A program made the translations under genes and the position numbers. From an uncultured Lachnospiraceae bacterium (lineage in GTDB: Bacteria; Bacillota; Clostridia; Lachnospirales; Lachnospiraceae): a stretch of DNA of 64,000 nt. The notes beneath the pieces were generated by a model. It worked only from the letters and a program-made list of their open reading frames with translations, did not search any database and had not been told where the DNA came from. Of this stretch, positions 1-7,890 are shown piece after piece. Positions within the stretch are counted from its first letter, which is position 1. Every line of letters starts with the position of its first letter. Where the stretch lies: contig CADACD010000011.1 of assembly GCA_902786365.1 (NCBI GenBank), positions 1-64,000 on the forward strand. Reading direction: 5' to 3'.

Positions 1-299
1 CCATCACCATTTTCATCCTTATTTTCTTTAGGATATACTATAAGCAAATACTTATTATCATTGTCATCTTTCTCTTTTTTCACTTCAACTTTAACATATC
101 CTGCTGAGCCAATATATTTTTTTACTTCCCAACAGTCTGTAACCTCAAACTTTTCTCCATATTTTTCTTGCAAATATTGTAATGCAACTTCTTTACATTG
201 ACTTAAATCAAACTCTTTATATCCATCCCCACAGCTATTTAGTAAAAACATTATGCTTATTAATACTGTACCGGCAAATAGCTTTTTTACTTGTTTCAT
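1..299 (-). CDS. Putative lipoprotein, 3' end outside the window
   Basis: The reading frame starts with ATG at 297-299 on the minus strand, 7-8 bases after a clear AAGGAG site, and stays open to the window edge, so at least 99 codons are present and the C-terminus is missing. The N-terminus has two lysines, a hydrophobic stretch and the lipobox-like LLNSC at about residue 24, followed by a charged domain rich in Lys, Asp and Glu. This is the pattern of a membrane-anchored lipoprotein on the outer face of the cytoplasmic membrane. No domain was recognised and no function is assigned. Confidence 0.7.
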   Translation of the reverse strand, partial: MKQVKKLFAGTVLISIMFLLNSCGDGYKEFDLSQCKEVALQYLQEKYGEKFEVTDCWEVKKYIGSAGYVKVEVKKEKDDNDNKYLLIVYPKENKDENGD

Positions 300-398
300 A
301 ATCAATCTCCTTTTCTTTCTAATCAAACTATGCAAATTAAATAACTCCAATTACAGCAACCTTACTATAATTTCCCTCTTTTCTTCACTAAAATTTTT

Positions 399-497
399 TT
401 ATTTTTCTTTCAAACTATCATGTAACCCCTTCCTAAACGGCTCCAGAAAATAATCCATAACAGTTCTGGTTCCTACAATAATATCAATAGTGCCATA
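399..497 (-). pseudogene. Out-of-frame C-terminal tail of the HlyD-family adaptor
   Basis: In a different frame from the upstream adaptor gene, 32 codons plus a stop encode a tail running YGTIDIIVGTR...DYFLEPFRKGL and ending SLKEK. A glycine followed by a beta strand, a GxR turn and a YxxEP-like ending is the usual C-terminus of HlyD-family adaptors. It begins where the annotated adaptor frame leaves off. One more copy of TATG at about 494-500 would join the two frames as GM-YGTIDI, so loss of one 4-base repeat unit (or an equivalent indel) explains the break. Confidence 0.7.
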
Positions 498-1462
498 CCC
501 GGCTTAATATACACAACATAAGACATACCTTTTCCCTCTATATTGACCGGAATCTCGCCTATATGTATTATCTCACCCTCTATGTATTCATATATTTTAT
601 TATAGGCTGCAATCTTAAGCTTAACTATATCACCAATATTTAACTGTGTTATATCTTCATCAGCAACATAAGCCATAAACCTATAGTCATTATCATTACT
701 TGTAATGTATCCCATCACATCGCCTGCATTAACTGTTTTTCCAACATACATCTTATCCTTTGATGTGTATATTCCTTCTTCTGTAGCAATAATCGTTCTG
801 TCATCTAAACTTTTCTGACTGATTTTCAGCTGTGTATTAGCACTCTCTATTTTAGCATCTATACTATTTATATTATTGATTATAGTTAATAACTGATTTT
901 TCTTCGATATATCACTTTCATCTGAATCTAACATATCCAAACTATCTATAAATATATCATTTTCAAGAATAATAGCTTGTGCATACTTACTATTGCTTCC
1001 ATATGCAGTAACATCAATCTCAAGTGATGTATAGTCGTTTTCCTTATATTTGTTATATATTTTTTCATATATTTCTTTTTGTATATGAAGCACTTCAAGA
1101 TTATATTCATACTCATTAAGATTAGCCTCATTCACATCTGATACAAGTGTGCATATCACATCACCTTTATTGACATAATCCCCATCATTAATCTTTACCT
1201 CGCCAATTGTTCCTTCTACCACTGAGTTTAATGTAACCAATGCATTATCCGTATCTACAATTCCCGTAGCTGTTACTGCTATGTCAATCTTTGCACTACA
1301 TGCCCAGATAATAATTGTAATAATTAACGCTATAATTGTATACATTATTATATACACCATTTTACCTGCAGGTCTTTCAATTATTTCTATCATCGATGGA
1401 AGAAAGTCATATCTTAACTTTTCATCCCTGCTTTTAAGTTGCTTTTTCAGGTATTTGTTCAT
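473..1462 (-). CDS. HlyD-family adaptor of a type I secretion system, frameshifted near its C-terminus
   Basis: A 329-residue membrane-fusion/adaptor protein: a short basic cytoplasmic N-terminus, one membrane helix at about residues 34-55, a lipoyl-like beta segment (EGTIGEVKINDGDYVNKGD), a helical middle region, and a C-terminal beta-barrel. It would work with the ABC exporter encoded just upstream; its ATG overlaps the exporter stop by 4 bases (ATGA), so the two are translationally coupled. The last residues (GMALLILL) do not fit the family, while the expected ending is present in another frame just downstream. The protein is therefore probably truncated by an indel near 495-500, or the base call there is wrong. 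Family assignment is firm; activity is doubtful. Confidence 0.85.
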   Translation of the reverse strand: MNKYLKKQLKSRDEKLRYDFLPSMIEIIERPAGKMVYIIMYTIIALIITIIIWACSAKIDIAVTATGIVDTDNALVTLNSVVEGTIGEVKINDGDYVNKGDVICTLVSDVNEANLNEYEYNLEVLHIQKEIYEKIYNKYKENDYTSLEIDVTAYGSNSKYAQAIILENDIFIDSLDMLDSDESDISKKNQLLTIINNINSIDAKIESANTQLKISQKSLDDRTIIATEEGIYTSKDKMYVGKTVNAGDVMGYITSNDNDYRFMAYVADEDITQLNIGDIVKLKIAAYNKIYEYIEGEIIHIGEIPVNIEGKGMSYVVYIKPGMALLILL

Positions 1463-3582
1463 GACTCTACCTCCCCACGCATCTGACTATTATATAGGTG
1501 GGCATACAACCCATTACTCGCAAGCAGCTTATTCGGCGAACCTGCCTCCACAAGCTCTCCTCTATCTATCACTAATATCTCATCAGCAGACGCAAGCGTT
1601 GATAATCTATGTGCTATTATCAACACTGTTCTGCCTTTACAAATTTCCTTAAGGTTGTTCTGAATAACACTTTCTGACTCGTAATCAAGTGCCGATGTTG
1701 CTTCATCAAATATAAGTATTCTCGGATTATTAATAATTGCTCTGGCTATAGCTATTCTTTGCTTTTGTCCTCCTGATAAGGCTACTCCCTTTTCACCTAT
1801 AATAGTGTCATAACCTTCATCAAGATCCATAATGAAATCATGTGCACCGGCAATCTTTGAGATTTCCATGATTCTTTCTATCGTTACTTCCGGACAATGA
1901 ATAGATATATTTTCTGCAACTGTACCATTAAACATAAAGTTTTCCTGCAATACAACTCCAATCTGGCGTCTAAGCAGCTGTGGTTGAATCAACGATATAT
2001 CCAATCCATCTATTGTTATCTTTCCACTCTGAGGTATATATAGTCTCTGTACTAATTTGGATATTGTACTTTTTCCTGAGCCACTTCTTCCAACAAGTCC
2101 ATATATCTTATTCTCTTTCATCTCAAATGAAATTCCATGTAATACATCTGAACCATCTACTCTATATCGAAACCGAACATTATCAAATCGAATCTTTCCT
2201 TGAAGTTTTGGAAGATTCGATACTGCTGTTTCCGGTCTGCTCTCACCGAGAGAATTAAATATATCTCCTATCCGCTGTACAGACAGATTAGCCTGTTGGT
2301 ATTCCTGCCATAATTGCACAAGTCTAAGTACCGGACTACTGACCCTTCCCGAAAGCATTCTGAACGCCACCAGCTGACCTATGCTCATATTACCATCGAT
2401 TACAGCTTTCGCCCCAAATACAAGTATTAATAAATCCACAACATGCTGAATAAAGTTAGCTACTGCACCTGATGTCTGTGAAATAATTGCAGTATTATAT
2501 CCTGCCTTAACATAATTTGCCTGCAGTTCTCCCCATTTTTCTTCAAATTTTTCTTCCAGTGCAAATGACTTTATTGTTTGAATTCCATTAATTGATTCCA
2601 CCAGAAATGATTGTGCCACTGCACCTGTTTCAAATTTTTTATCCAAACTTTTCTTAAAAAGAGGCGTAACCACAAGAGATAATAATGCAAAAACCGGTAT
2701 TGATATTATCACTATCACAGTCAATTTAGTGCTATAAAAAAACATGACTACTATATAGACTATGATAAACACTACATCTATCATTGATGACAGTGGTGTT
2801 CCTGTCAAAAATGATCTTATCTGATCTAATTCTCTTACTCTCGCAACTGTCTCTCCTGCCCGTCTGCTTTCAAAATATTTTAATGGTAACGAAAAAAGGT
2901 GTTTGAATAATCTGGCACTCAATATAACATCTATTCTGTTAGTTGTATGTACAAATAAATATGATTTACACAAACTAATAGCCAATTCATATACATAAAC
3001 AATAAATATTCCAATACCAATTGTGTATAATGTATTCATTGCCCTATGAGTAAGTACTTTATCAACCACTACCTGTGTCATAAGCGGTGTCATTATACCT
3101 AATATTTGTATAACAAACACTGCTATTAACACACTAATAAATTGTTTCTTAAATTTTAGTATTGTAGGTATAAACCAACTAAATCCAAAACGTTTTCCTG
3201 ATATTTCATCATGTTCATTAATAGTTTTCTTTCCTATAATGATACAATTTCCATCTATCATATTTAAAATTTCTGCCCCTGATATTTTTGTCGGACTCCC
3301 CTTCATCGGGTCAAGAATCATCCATTTATCTGCCTGTTTATTAAGGATTAATATGTAATTTTGATCTTTACATTTTGCAATCACAGGAACTGTTAATTTC
3401 TCAATGATTTTTTCTTTAAACTTCGTAGTTCTAACTTTTAATCCCAGTTTCTTTGCTGATTTGATAATTTCCAAATCTATATCATCTGTGTTCATAAATA
3501 ATTCTTCTAACTGCACATTGTTACTTTTAACGCCTAACATTTTAAGAACAATCATGTAGCTTAAATAACCTGTATTTCTCAT
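1459..3582 (-). CDS. Type I secretion ABC exporter with peptidase-like (inactive C39) domain
   Basis: A 707-residue permease-ATPase. Residues 1-120 resemble the C39 peptidase fold but lack the catalytic cysteine near the N-terminus, and the histidine position before DPMKG at about 91 reads QNY, so it is a substrate-docking domain as in HlyB rather than a leader peptidase. Membrane helices start at about residue 145. The nucleotide-binding domain has Walker A GRSGSGKST (498-506), signature LSGGQ (602-606), Walker B ILIFDE (622-627) and the H-loop IIAHR. It should export an unprocessed polypeptide with the HlyD-family partner. No cargo gene is visible next to it. The start has the site AAAGAGG, and a promoter lies about 40 bases upstream. 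Confidence 0.93.
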   Translation of the reverse strand: MRNTGYLSYMIVLKMLGVKSNNVQLEELFMNTDDIDLEIIKSAKKLGLKVRTTKFKEKIIEKLTVPVIAKCKDQNYILILNKQADKWMILDPMKGSPTKISGAEILNMIDGNCIIIGKKTINEHDEISGKRFGFSWFIPTILKFKKQFISVLIAVFVIQILGIMTPLMTQVVVDKVLTHRAMNTLYTIGIGIFIVYVYELAISLCKSYLFVHTTNRIDVILSARLFKHLFSLPLKYFESRRAGETVARVRELDQIRSFLTGTPLSSMIDVVFIIVYIVVMFFYSTKLTVIVIISIPVFALLSLVVTPLFKKSLDKKFETGAVAQSFLVESINGIQTIKSFALEEKFEEKWGELQANYVKAGYNTAIISQTSGAVANFIQHVVDLLILVFGAKAVIDGNMSIGQLVAFRMLSGRVSSPVLRLVQLWQEYQQANLSVQRIGDIFNSLGESRPETAVSNLPKLQGKIRFDNVRFRYRVDGSDVLHGISFEMKENKIYGLVGRSGSGKSTISKLVQRLYIPQSGKITIDGLDISLIQPQLLRRQIGVVLQENFMFNGTVAENISIHCPEVTIERIMEISKIAGAHDFIMDLDEGYDTIIGEKGVALSGGQKQRIAIARAIINNPRILIFDEATSALDYESESVIQNNLKEICKGRTVLIIAHRLSTLASADEILVIDRGELVEAGSPNKLLASNGLYAHLYNSQMRGEVES

Positions 3583-3622
3583 TATTTTTCCTCTTTATAT
3601 GATTCTATAAATTATTCGTGTC

Positions 3623-3651
3623 ATTCTATCATATAATTCTTATAAGTGCAA
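3623..3651 (-). promoter_or_regulatory. Predicted promoter of the type I secretion operon
   Basis: On the minus strand TTGCAC (3646-3651) and TAGAAT (3623-3628) are separated by 17 bases. They lie about 40 bases before the exporter start codon. The match to the housekeeping sigma consensus is fair; no operator was recognised. Confidence 0.5.
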
Positions 3652-3837
3652 TCCTTTTTTGCTTTCTTTTATCTTTCCTTTTATCTTTCCCCTTTTGACC
3701 TTAACTTTTTCTATTATGTATCACTAACTTCTCAATTTGATTTATCCTATCTGTAAACCTATTCCTTTTATGTTTTGGTTATTTCAAAAATAATAATGCA
3801 GAAATCATTATTCACTATAGATGAGCAGTTGTCGAAA

Positions 3838-3990
3838 ATCAGAAATTTATAAGAAATTTCCTTAAAAGCAAAGTGCCTTCGGCACCTTTATACTATCTAC
3901 TACTTTGATGCTTACAATATTAAGGCGGGCCTTAGCCATTCGCGAAGCAGACAGCCATTAGGAAATTCCATGGAATTTCCTAATAAATAA
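3838..3990. repeat. Palindrome-rich intergenic repeat region
   Basis: This stretch in a 460-base gap holds a GTGCC/GGCAC hairpin (about 3874-3887) and the palindrome GGAAATTCCATGGAATTTCC (3961-3980), followed by TAATAAATAAAAA. The words gacagccatt and ggaatttcctaataaa recur at about 44313-44340 after tex, and a looser version (GGAAATT, AATTTCC, aaataaataaaaa) lies at about 58801-58835. All three sit next to a terminator. It looks like a small dispersed non-coding repeat. Confidence 0.5.
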
Positions 3991-4037
3991 AAAATCACTG
4001 CCTTTCGATATCTTTTCCATCAAAAAACAGTGATTTT
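3991..4037 (-). terminator. Rho-independent terminator of the sigma/anti-sigma operon
   Basis: The arms AAAATCACTG (3991-4000) and CAGTGATTTT (4028-4037) are perfectly complementary. On the minus strand the stem is followed by TTATTTATT. It lies 9 bases after the stop codon of the anti-sigma-like gene. Confidence 0.7.
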
Positions 4038-4045
4038 CATTATTT

Positions 4046-4660
4046 TTATTCTTCTATCTGATACAGTGCTGTATTATTTATCACAACATACCCTGAATCA
4101 TATATTTTGATTACCACCTCTTTCTCTTCTATCTGATACACCACATATTCTGTATCACTTTTCAATTCCTCTAATGTGCTTCTTTCCACAATATGTTTCA
4201 CATTATTCAATTTTTCTAATATATTTTTTCTCTCTTTTGTCGAAATATTTCTGCCGGCTGCATCTGTCACAGCAATATTTTTATCCTCTAAAAAATCAAT
4301 TGTTTTTTCAAGCTCCGACTTGCCACCTATGGTTCCTATATAAATACTTGTCTCATCATTTCCTGCATGTACATCTGCTTTTTTGGACGGAGACTTGCTT
4401 TCAACGACATCATGTCTGCCTTCTCTTTCTGACTTTAAGAAAACATCAATACCGGCTATACATACTATCATCAACACTGCAATCACAGCTGCTGTCCTTG
4501 CCAACTTTATTCTTTCATTCCACTGTATCTTTGCTGTTTTTTTTTCACCATCTGCTGCCATTTTTTTTAATTCATTAACAAACTGTTCATCCGGCTTCAC
4601 ATTTTCAGATTCCCTCACAAAATCTTTAAAAAATTTTTCTTCATCCCACATAACCATCAT
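4046..4660 (-). CDS. Putative anti-sigma factor, single-pass membrane protein
   Basis: A 204-residue protein with a charged cytoplasmic N-terminus of about 50 residues, one membrane helix (TAAVIAVLMIVCIAGIDVFL, about 51-70) and an extracytoplasmic domain of about 130 residues. Its start overlaps the end of the ECF sigma gene by 20 bases, the usual arrangement for a sigma factor and its membrane-bound inhibitor. The N-terminus does not show the zinc-binding HxxxCxxC motif of classical zinc anti-sigma domains, so the assignment rests on topology and position. It probably holds the sigma factor at the membrane until a signal from outside releases it. Confidence 0.65.
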   Translation of the reverse strand: MMVMWDEEKFFKDFVRESENVKPDEQFVNELKKMAADGEKKTAKIQWNERIKLARTAAVIAVLMIVCIAGIDVFLKSEREGRHDVVESKSPSKKADVHAGNDETSIYIGTIGGKSELEKTIDFLEDKNIAVTDAAGRNISTKERKNILEKLNNVKHIVERSTLEELKSDTEYVVYQIEEKEVVIKIYDSGYVVINNTALYQIEE

Positions 4661-5150
4661 CCTCCATCATCTTTTTTAATTTTTCGCGACCTCTGTGAAG
4701 ATACGACCTCACAGTAGATGGTTTCTGCTTTATAATATCAGCAATTTGTTCTGTTGAAAGTTGTTCGTAATAGAACAGATTAATCACTATTCTGTATTTT
4801 TCCGGCAGTTTCATCACATATTCATATGCATATTGTTCCGTTTCATTAGGAACTGCCATCTCTTTTACATTTTCCAATCCTTGTGTCTTTCTGTTCCAAG
4901 CCAGACTTATAATAGATTTGCCTCTGTTGATAGCCACTGTCAGAAGCCATGCTTTCAAATGTTCCTCGTCTTTAAATTCATGTCCCTTCTTTATATAGAC
5001 TAACATTCTCATAAATGTATCCTGAACAACATCTTGTGCATCTTCATTGTTATTCATTCGTATCATTGCAAGTCTGAAAAGCATCCCACTATATTGCTCT
5101 ATCACTTTCTCGGCACTATATCTGTTTTTTCCACATATAACTTCCATCAT
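4641..5150 (-). CDS. ECF-type RNA polymerase sigma factor
   Basis: A 169-residue sigma-70 family protein with only regions 2 and 4. Region 2 contains NNEDAQDVVQDTFMRML (about residues 34-50), the usual core-polymerase-binding helix, and region 4 contains EQLSTEQIADIIKQKPSTVRSYLHRGREKLK (in pieces, about 128-160), the -35-binding helix-turn-helix. It would direct RNA polymerase to a small stress regulon. The overlapping downstream gene is a probable membrane anti-sigma factor. The target genes cannot be told from the window; the transglutaminase-like gene just upstream is a neighbour but no shared promoter motif was established. Confidence 0.9.
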   Translation of the reverse strand: MMEVICGKNRYSAEKVIEQYSGMLFRLAMIRMNNNEDAQDVVQDTFMRMLVYIKKGHEFKDEEHLKAWLLTVAINRGKSIISLAWNRKTQGLENVKEMAVPNETEQYAYEYVMKLPEKYRIVINLFYYEQLSTEQIADIIKQKPSTVRSYLHRGREKLKKMMEDDGYVG

Positions 5151-5417
5151 CTTATTCTTCCTCTATTGGTTCCATATATCTCTGTTGTAGTCTCAGTTTG
5201 AATCATTACTAAATAATCATCTATAAACTGACTGCTTTCCACAGCCTCACAAATGCCTTTCGGAAATTTTGTGCAAATAGCAGTGCATATATTCAATCCT
5301 AATGGAAAAAACCTATTTTAGCAAGTCAAAATATCAATTACTATGTATTTTTGCAAGCGTAGTTATCATTGACCAAAACCAGTGAAATAATAACTTGCTG
5401 TCTGTAAAATATCAGCT

Positions 5418-6797
5418 CTATTCTTTAATAATAGAAATAACACCTGCATTATAATAATATTTTCCTGAAGTTAATTTTGCTTCTTTTACAACATTCTTAA
5501 CTATTTCGCTGACATCCTTTTCTTTCATATCTGCATTCACTCGAACTGCTGCTACTTTATTGTCTTTTAATAACTCGGTAAGCATTGATACTGCTTCATC
5601 TTTTTTCTCTGTATAGAGCTTGCTCTTTGTATAATATTCATTATCCATTCCTTTTGCTGTATAATTGCTGATATAACTATCCATAATGGCATCATTACCG
5701 ACCTGATAAATTGTCTGTGCAATTTCATCCGGAACATTGAAGTAACAGTTAGGAAGGTACTCTGAATCATTATTTGTCACATCAAGTATGTACCACTGAT
5801 TATCAATCTTCACTCTGTTCCACTCATGGTTGACACCGCCCATAGAACCTGTCTGTATAATTGCTTCAAGTCCTGCATAATGCGCAACCAGTAAAAATGC
5901 TTCTGAATACGACTCACATACTCCTACATTTTCCACCAATATACCATACGGAGTAAATGAATTTGCATATTTATAGACAACGCTGCCATCAATTGTTCCA
6001 TCACTGTTGATGTAATCAAATATCGCTTCATTATACTCTCCGTTTTCACAAAGGTATTTGTTGATTTCCCATTCTTTTTCATAATCAGACATATCATCAT
6101 CGATAATCTTATCTGCTATCTGCTTTGCTTTTTTCAAAGAATCTTCCTGCATTTTCTGTGTATCTTTTTCATTTAAAACATATTTAACACGAATAGAATC
6201 TGTATCATAATCATAAGAAACTGTTTCTATAATTCCACAAAGCGGATTCTGATTATATGCTTCAAAAAAGGCATCACTTAAATATTCTGTATTGGAACTT
6301 TCCGGAAACATCTCATAAGAAATCACTTCATTGTGCGCTAAAAGATTGTATGCTGTCCACTCACTTAATGCTGAATTGGCATAAATCATCTCTTCCAATT
6401 CTTCTGAAATATCTACCTTATATTTATCTTTATTGCCATCTTTTGTTTCCTGTTCCTTTGTGGTTGTTTCTTCTGTGGTTGTTTCCTCCTCTGTGGTTGT
6501 TTCTTCTTCTGTGGTTGTTTCTTCTTCTGTGGTTGTTTCCTTTTCTGTGGTTACTTCCTCTTTTGTAGTCGTTTCCTTTTCTGTAGTCGTTTCCTTTTCT
6601 GTAGTCGTCTCCTCTTCTTCCGGATTATCACCTTCTCCCGGATTATTGCCTTCATCTTTTTTAGGAACATATGGAATATCAATATCCTCTGCTGCTGTTC
6701 CTGTTTTTCCATCTAATTTTTCTTCCCTGTCTTTCAAAAGATCTGTCTGTGACATAAATTCATCATAGTCAACACCCTTGATTGTTACATTTACCAT
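5418..6797 (-). CDS. Thr/Glu-repeat protein with transglutaminase-like domain
   Basis: A 459-residue protein. Residues about 62-118 are a run of TTTEKE and TTTEEE units, a linker common in surface proteins of Lachnospiraceae. The C-terminal half is transglutaminase-like, with a probable triad Cys294 (GVCESYSEAF), His324 (VNHEW) and Asp339 (YILDVTNND). Such domains act as proteases, peptide cyclases or cross-linking enzymes. Oddly, there is no signal peptide, no convincing ribosome binding site, and an in-frame TAG directly before the ATG. A short out-of-frame MKLKSFILRRW lies just upstream. The gene may have lost its 5' end, or it starts in an unusual way. The domain call is firm, while expression and location are uncertain. 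Confidence 0.75.
   Translation of the reverse strand: MVNVTIKGVDYDEFMSQTDLLKDREEKLDGKTGTAAEDIDIPYVPKKDEGNNPGEGDNPEEEETTTEKETTTEKETTTKEEVTTEKETTTEEETTTEEETTTEEETTTEETTTKEQETKDGNKDKYKVDISEELEEMIYANSALSEWTAYNLLAHNEVISYEMFPESSNTEYLSDAFFEAYNQNPLCGIIETVSYDYDTDSIRVKYVLNEKDTQKMQEDSLKKAKQIADKIIDDDMSDYEKEWEINKYLCENGEYNEAIFDYINSDGTIDGSVVYKYANSFTPYGILVENVGVCESYSEAFLLVAHYAGLEAIIQTGSMGGVNHEWNRVKIDNQWYILDVTNNDSEYLPNCYFNVPDEIAQTIYQVGNDAIMDSYISNYTAKGMDNEYYTKSKLYTEKKDEAVSMLTELLKDNKVAAVRVNADMKEKDVSEIVKNVVKEAKLTSGKYYYNAGVISIIKE
6455..6620. repeat. 18-base coding repeats (Thr/Glu linker)
   Basis: On the plus strand the unit reads roughly GTGGTTGTTTCTTCTTCT and is repeated about nine times with small changes. On the coding (minus) strand it gives the TTTEEE/TTTEKE linker of the transglutaminase-like protein. 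Copy number in such tracts often varies between strains. Confidence 0.8.
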
Positions 6798-6898
6798 CTA
6801 CGTAATATAAAACTTTTCAGCTTCATAAAATGTTGCAAAAAAATTTATTTTTTTCTATTTTCTACCAGCTGTTTCCTTACTATTTTCGCCTGTCACTT

Positions 6899-7165
6899 TT
6901 ACCTGATATGAAAGCCATTTTCATGTTCTTCCGGCTCAATTACTTTTGTAATCATATTGTCAATCTGTATGTAGGGACTTTGATTAATCAGAACAAGCAT
7001 CTTATTTATCAATTCCTGTGAACCTTGTGCTTCCATCTCCACTGAGCCGTCCCATTCATTTTTCACCCAGCCTGTTATGCCAAGCCCGTTTGCTGCATAC
7101 TTTGCCCTATACCTGAATCCCACTCCCTGGACATTGCCCGTTATTTTAAAATGTTTTCTTACCAT
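6899..7165 (-). CDS. acyP: Acylphosphatase
   Basis: An 88-residue protein of the usual acylphosphatase length, which hydrolyses acyl phosphates such as acetyl phosphate or 1,3-bisphosphoglycerate in the cytoplasm. The signature GNVQGVGFRY near the N-terminus carries the phosphate-binding arginine, and GWVKNEWDGSVE carries the catalytic asparagine. An ATG 18 bases further upstream is possible, but the site AAGGAAGGGAGAA directly precedes the ATG at 7163-7165, so that start is preferred. The gene stands alone, upstream of the transglutaminase-like gene on the same strand. Confidence 0.93.
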   Translation of the reverse strand: MVRKHFKITGNVQGVGFRYRAKYAANGLGITGWVKNEWDGSVEMEAQGSQELINKMLVLINQSPYIQIDNMITKVIEPEEHENGFHIR

Positions 7166-7296
7166 TTCTCCCTTCCTTTTCATTCAAATCATACCTTTTG
7201 CATATTTACACCACCTATTTACATATTTGGTGTTTGCACTTTCTTATAAAACATTATATACTATATTCAAATTTTTTAAAGGAGACATTAGAAAAA

Positions 7297-7761
7297 ATGA
7301 AAAAAAATTTTTATACAGTCATTACTGCTGTCATAATATTAGTTCTAATTGTTAGTGCTTATTTTAATTATTCAAATTCAGATTCTAATTATTCTGAAAC
7401 CACCGGTATTTCGGTATCTGACACAATTTCCGAATCTGACATAGTTTCTGAGTCCGATACAGTTTCTGAATCCGGTACAACTTCCACCAAACCGGCTTAC
7501 ACATTCAGAAATGAAAATCTTTTAAACCAGCATTACGAAAAACATGGAATTGATATGGGATTTGCAAATGCAAAAGAATATGAAGCAGCTGCATGTAAAG
7601 TCATTTTAAATCCAAATTCTCTTCACAAAAAAGAAGCTGAAGATAACGATGATGTCTATTATCTTGAAGAGACAAATGAATTTGTGATTGTATCTGTTGA
7701 CGGATATATCCGTACTTATTTTAAACCAGACAGAGGAATTGATTATTATAACAGACAGTAA
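7297..7761 (+). CDS. Small exported protein with possible BECR-type nuclease-like domain
   Basis: The ATG at 7297 follows AAAGGAG by 12 bases; the same frame is open further upstream but without a ribosome site. The 154-residue product has a basic start and one hydrophobic helix (about residues 8-25), so it is a membrane anchor or signal peptide, then a Ser/Thr/Glu/Asp-rich spacer with SES repeats (about 30-65). The C-terminal 85 residues (LNQHYEKHGIDMGF, a Lys-rich middle, then DGYIRTYFKP and YYNRQ) look like the small barnase/EndoU/colicin/RelE-like nuclease-fold families found in phage and toxin proteins. That link is from memory of the pattern and is not proven. It has its own terminator. 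Confidence 0.7.
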   Translation: MKKNFYTVITAVIILVLIVSAYFNYSNSDSNYSETTGISVSDTISESDIVSESDTVSESGTTSTKPAYTFRNENLLNQHYEKHGIDMGFANAKEYEAAACKVILNPNSLHKKEAEDNDDVYYLEETNEFVIVSVDGYIRTYFKPDRGIDYYNRQ

Positions 7762-7784
7762 CTTTGTAAATTTATTAAATTAAT

Positions 7785-7826
7785 AAACAGATTGTATGAG
7801 TTTTTTGATTCTCTTACAATCTGTTT
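7785..7826 (+). terminator. Terminator after the small exported protein
   Basis: AAACAGATTGTA (7785-7796) pairs perfectly with TACAATCTGTTT (7815-7826), followed by CATTTTTT. It ends the plus-strand gene that stops at 7761. Confidence 0.75.
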
Positions 7827-7890
7827 CATTTTTTAATATTTCTTACTATCAGCTGCTACATACTAACACAACCTAAACATGCTATCTGAT

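Noticed and set aside
6433-6768. Plus-strand Val/Ser-repeat protein or CRISPR-like array
   Set aside because: It is the opposite strand of the Thr/Glu coding repeats; units are contiguous without spacers.
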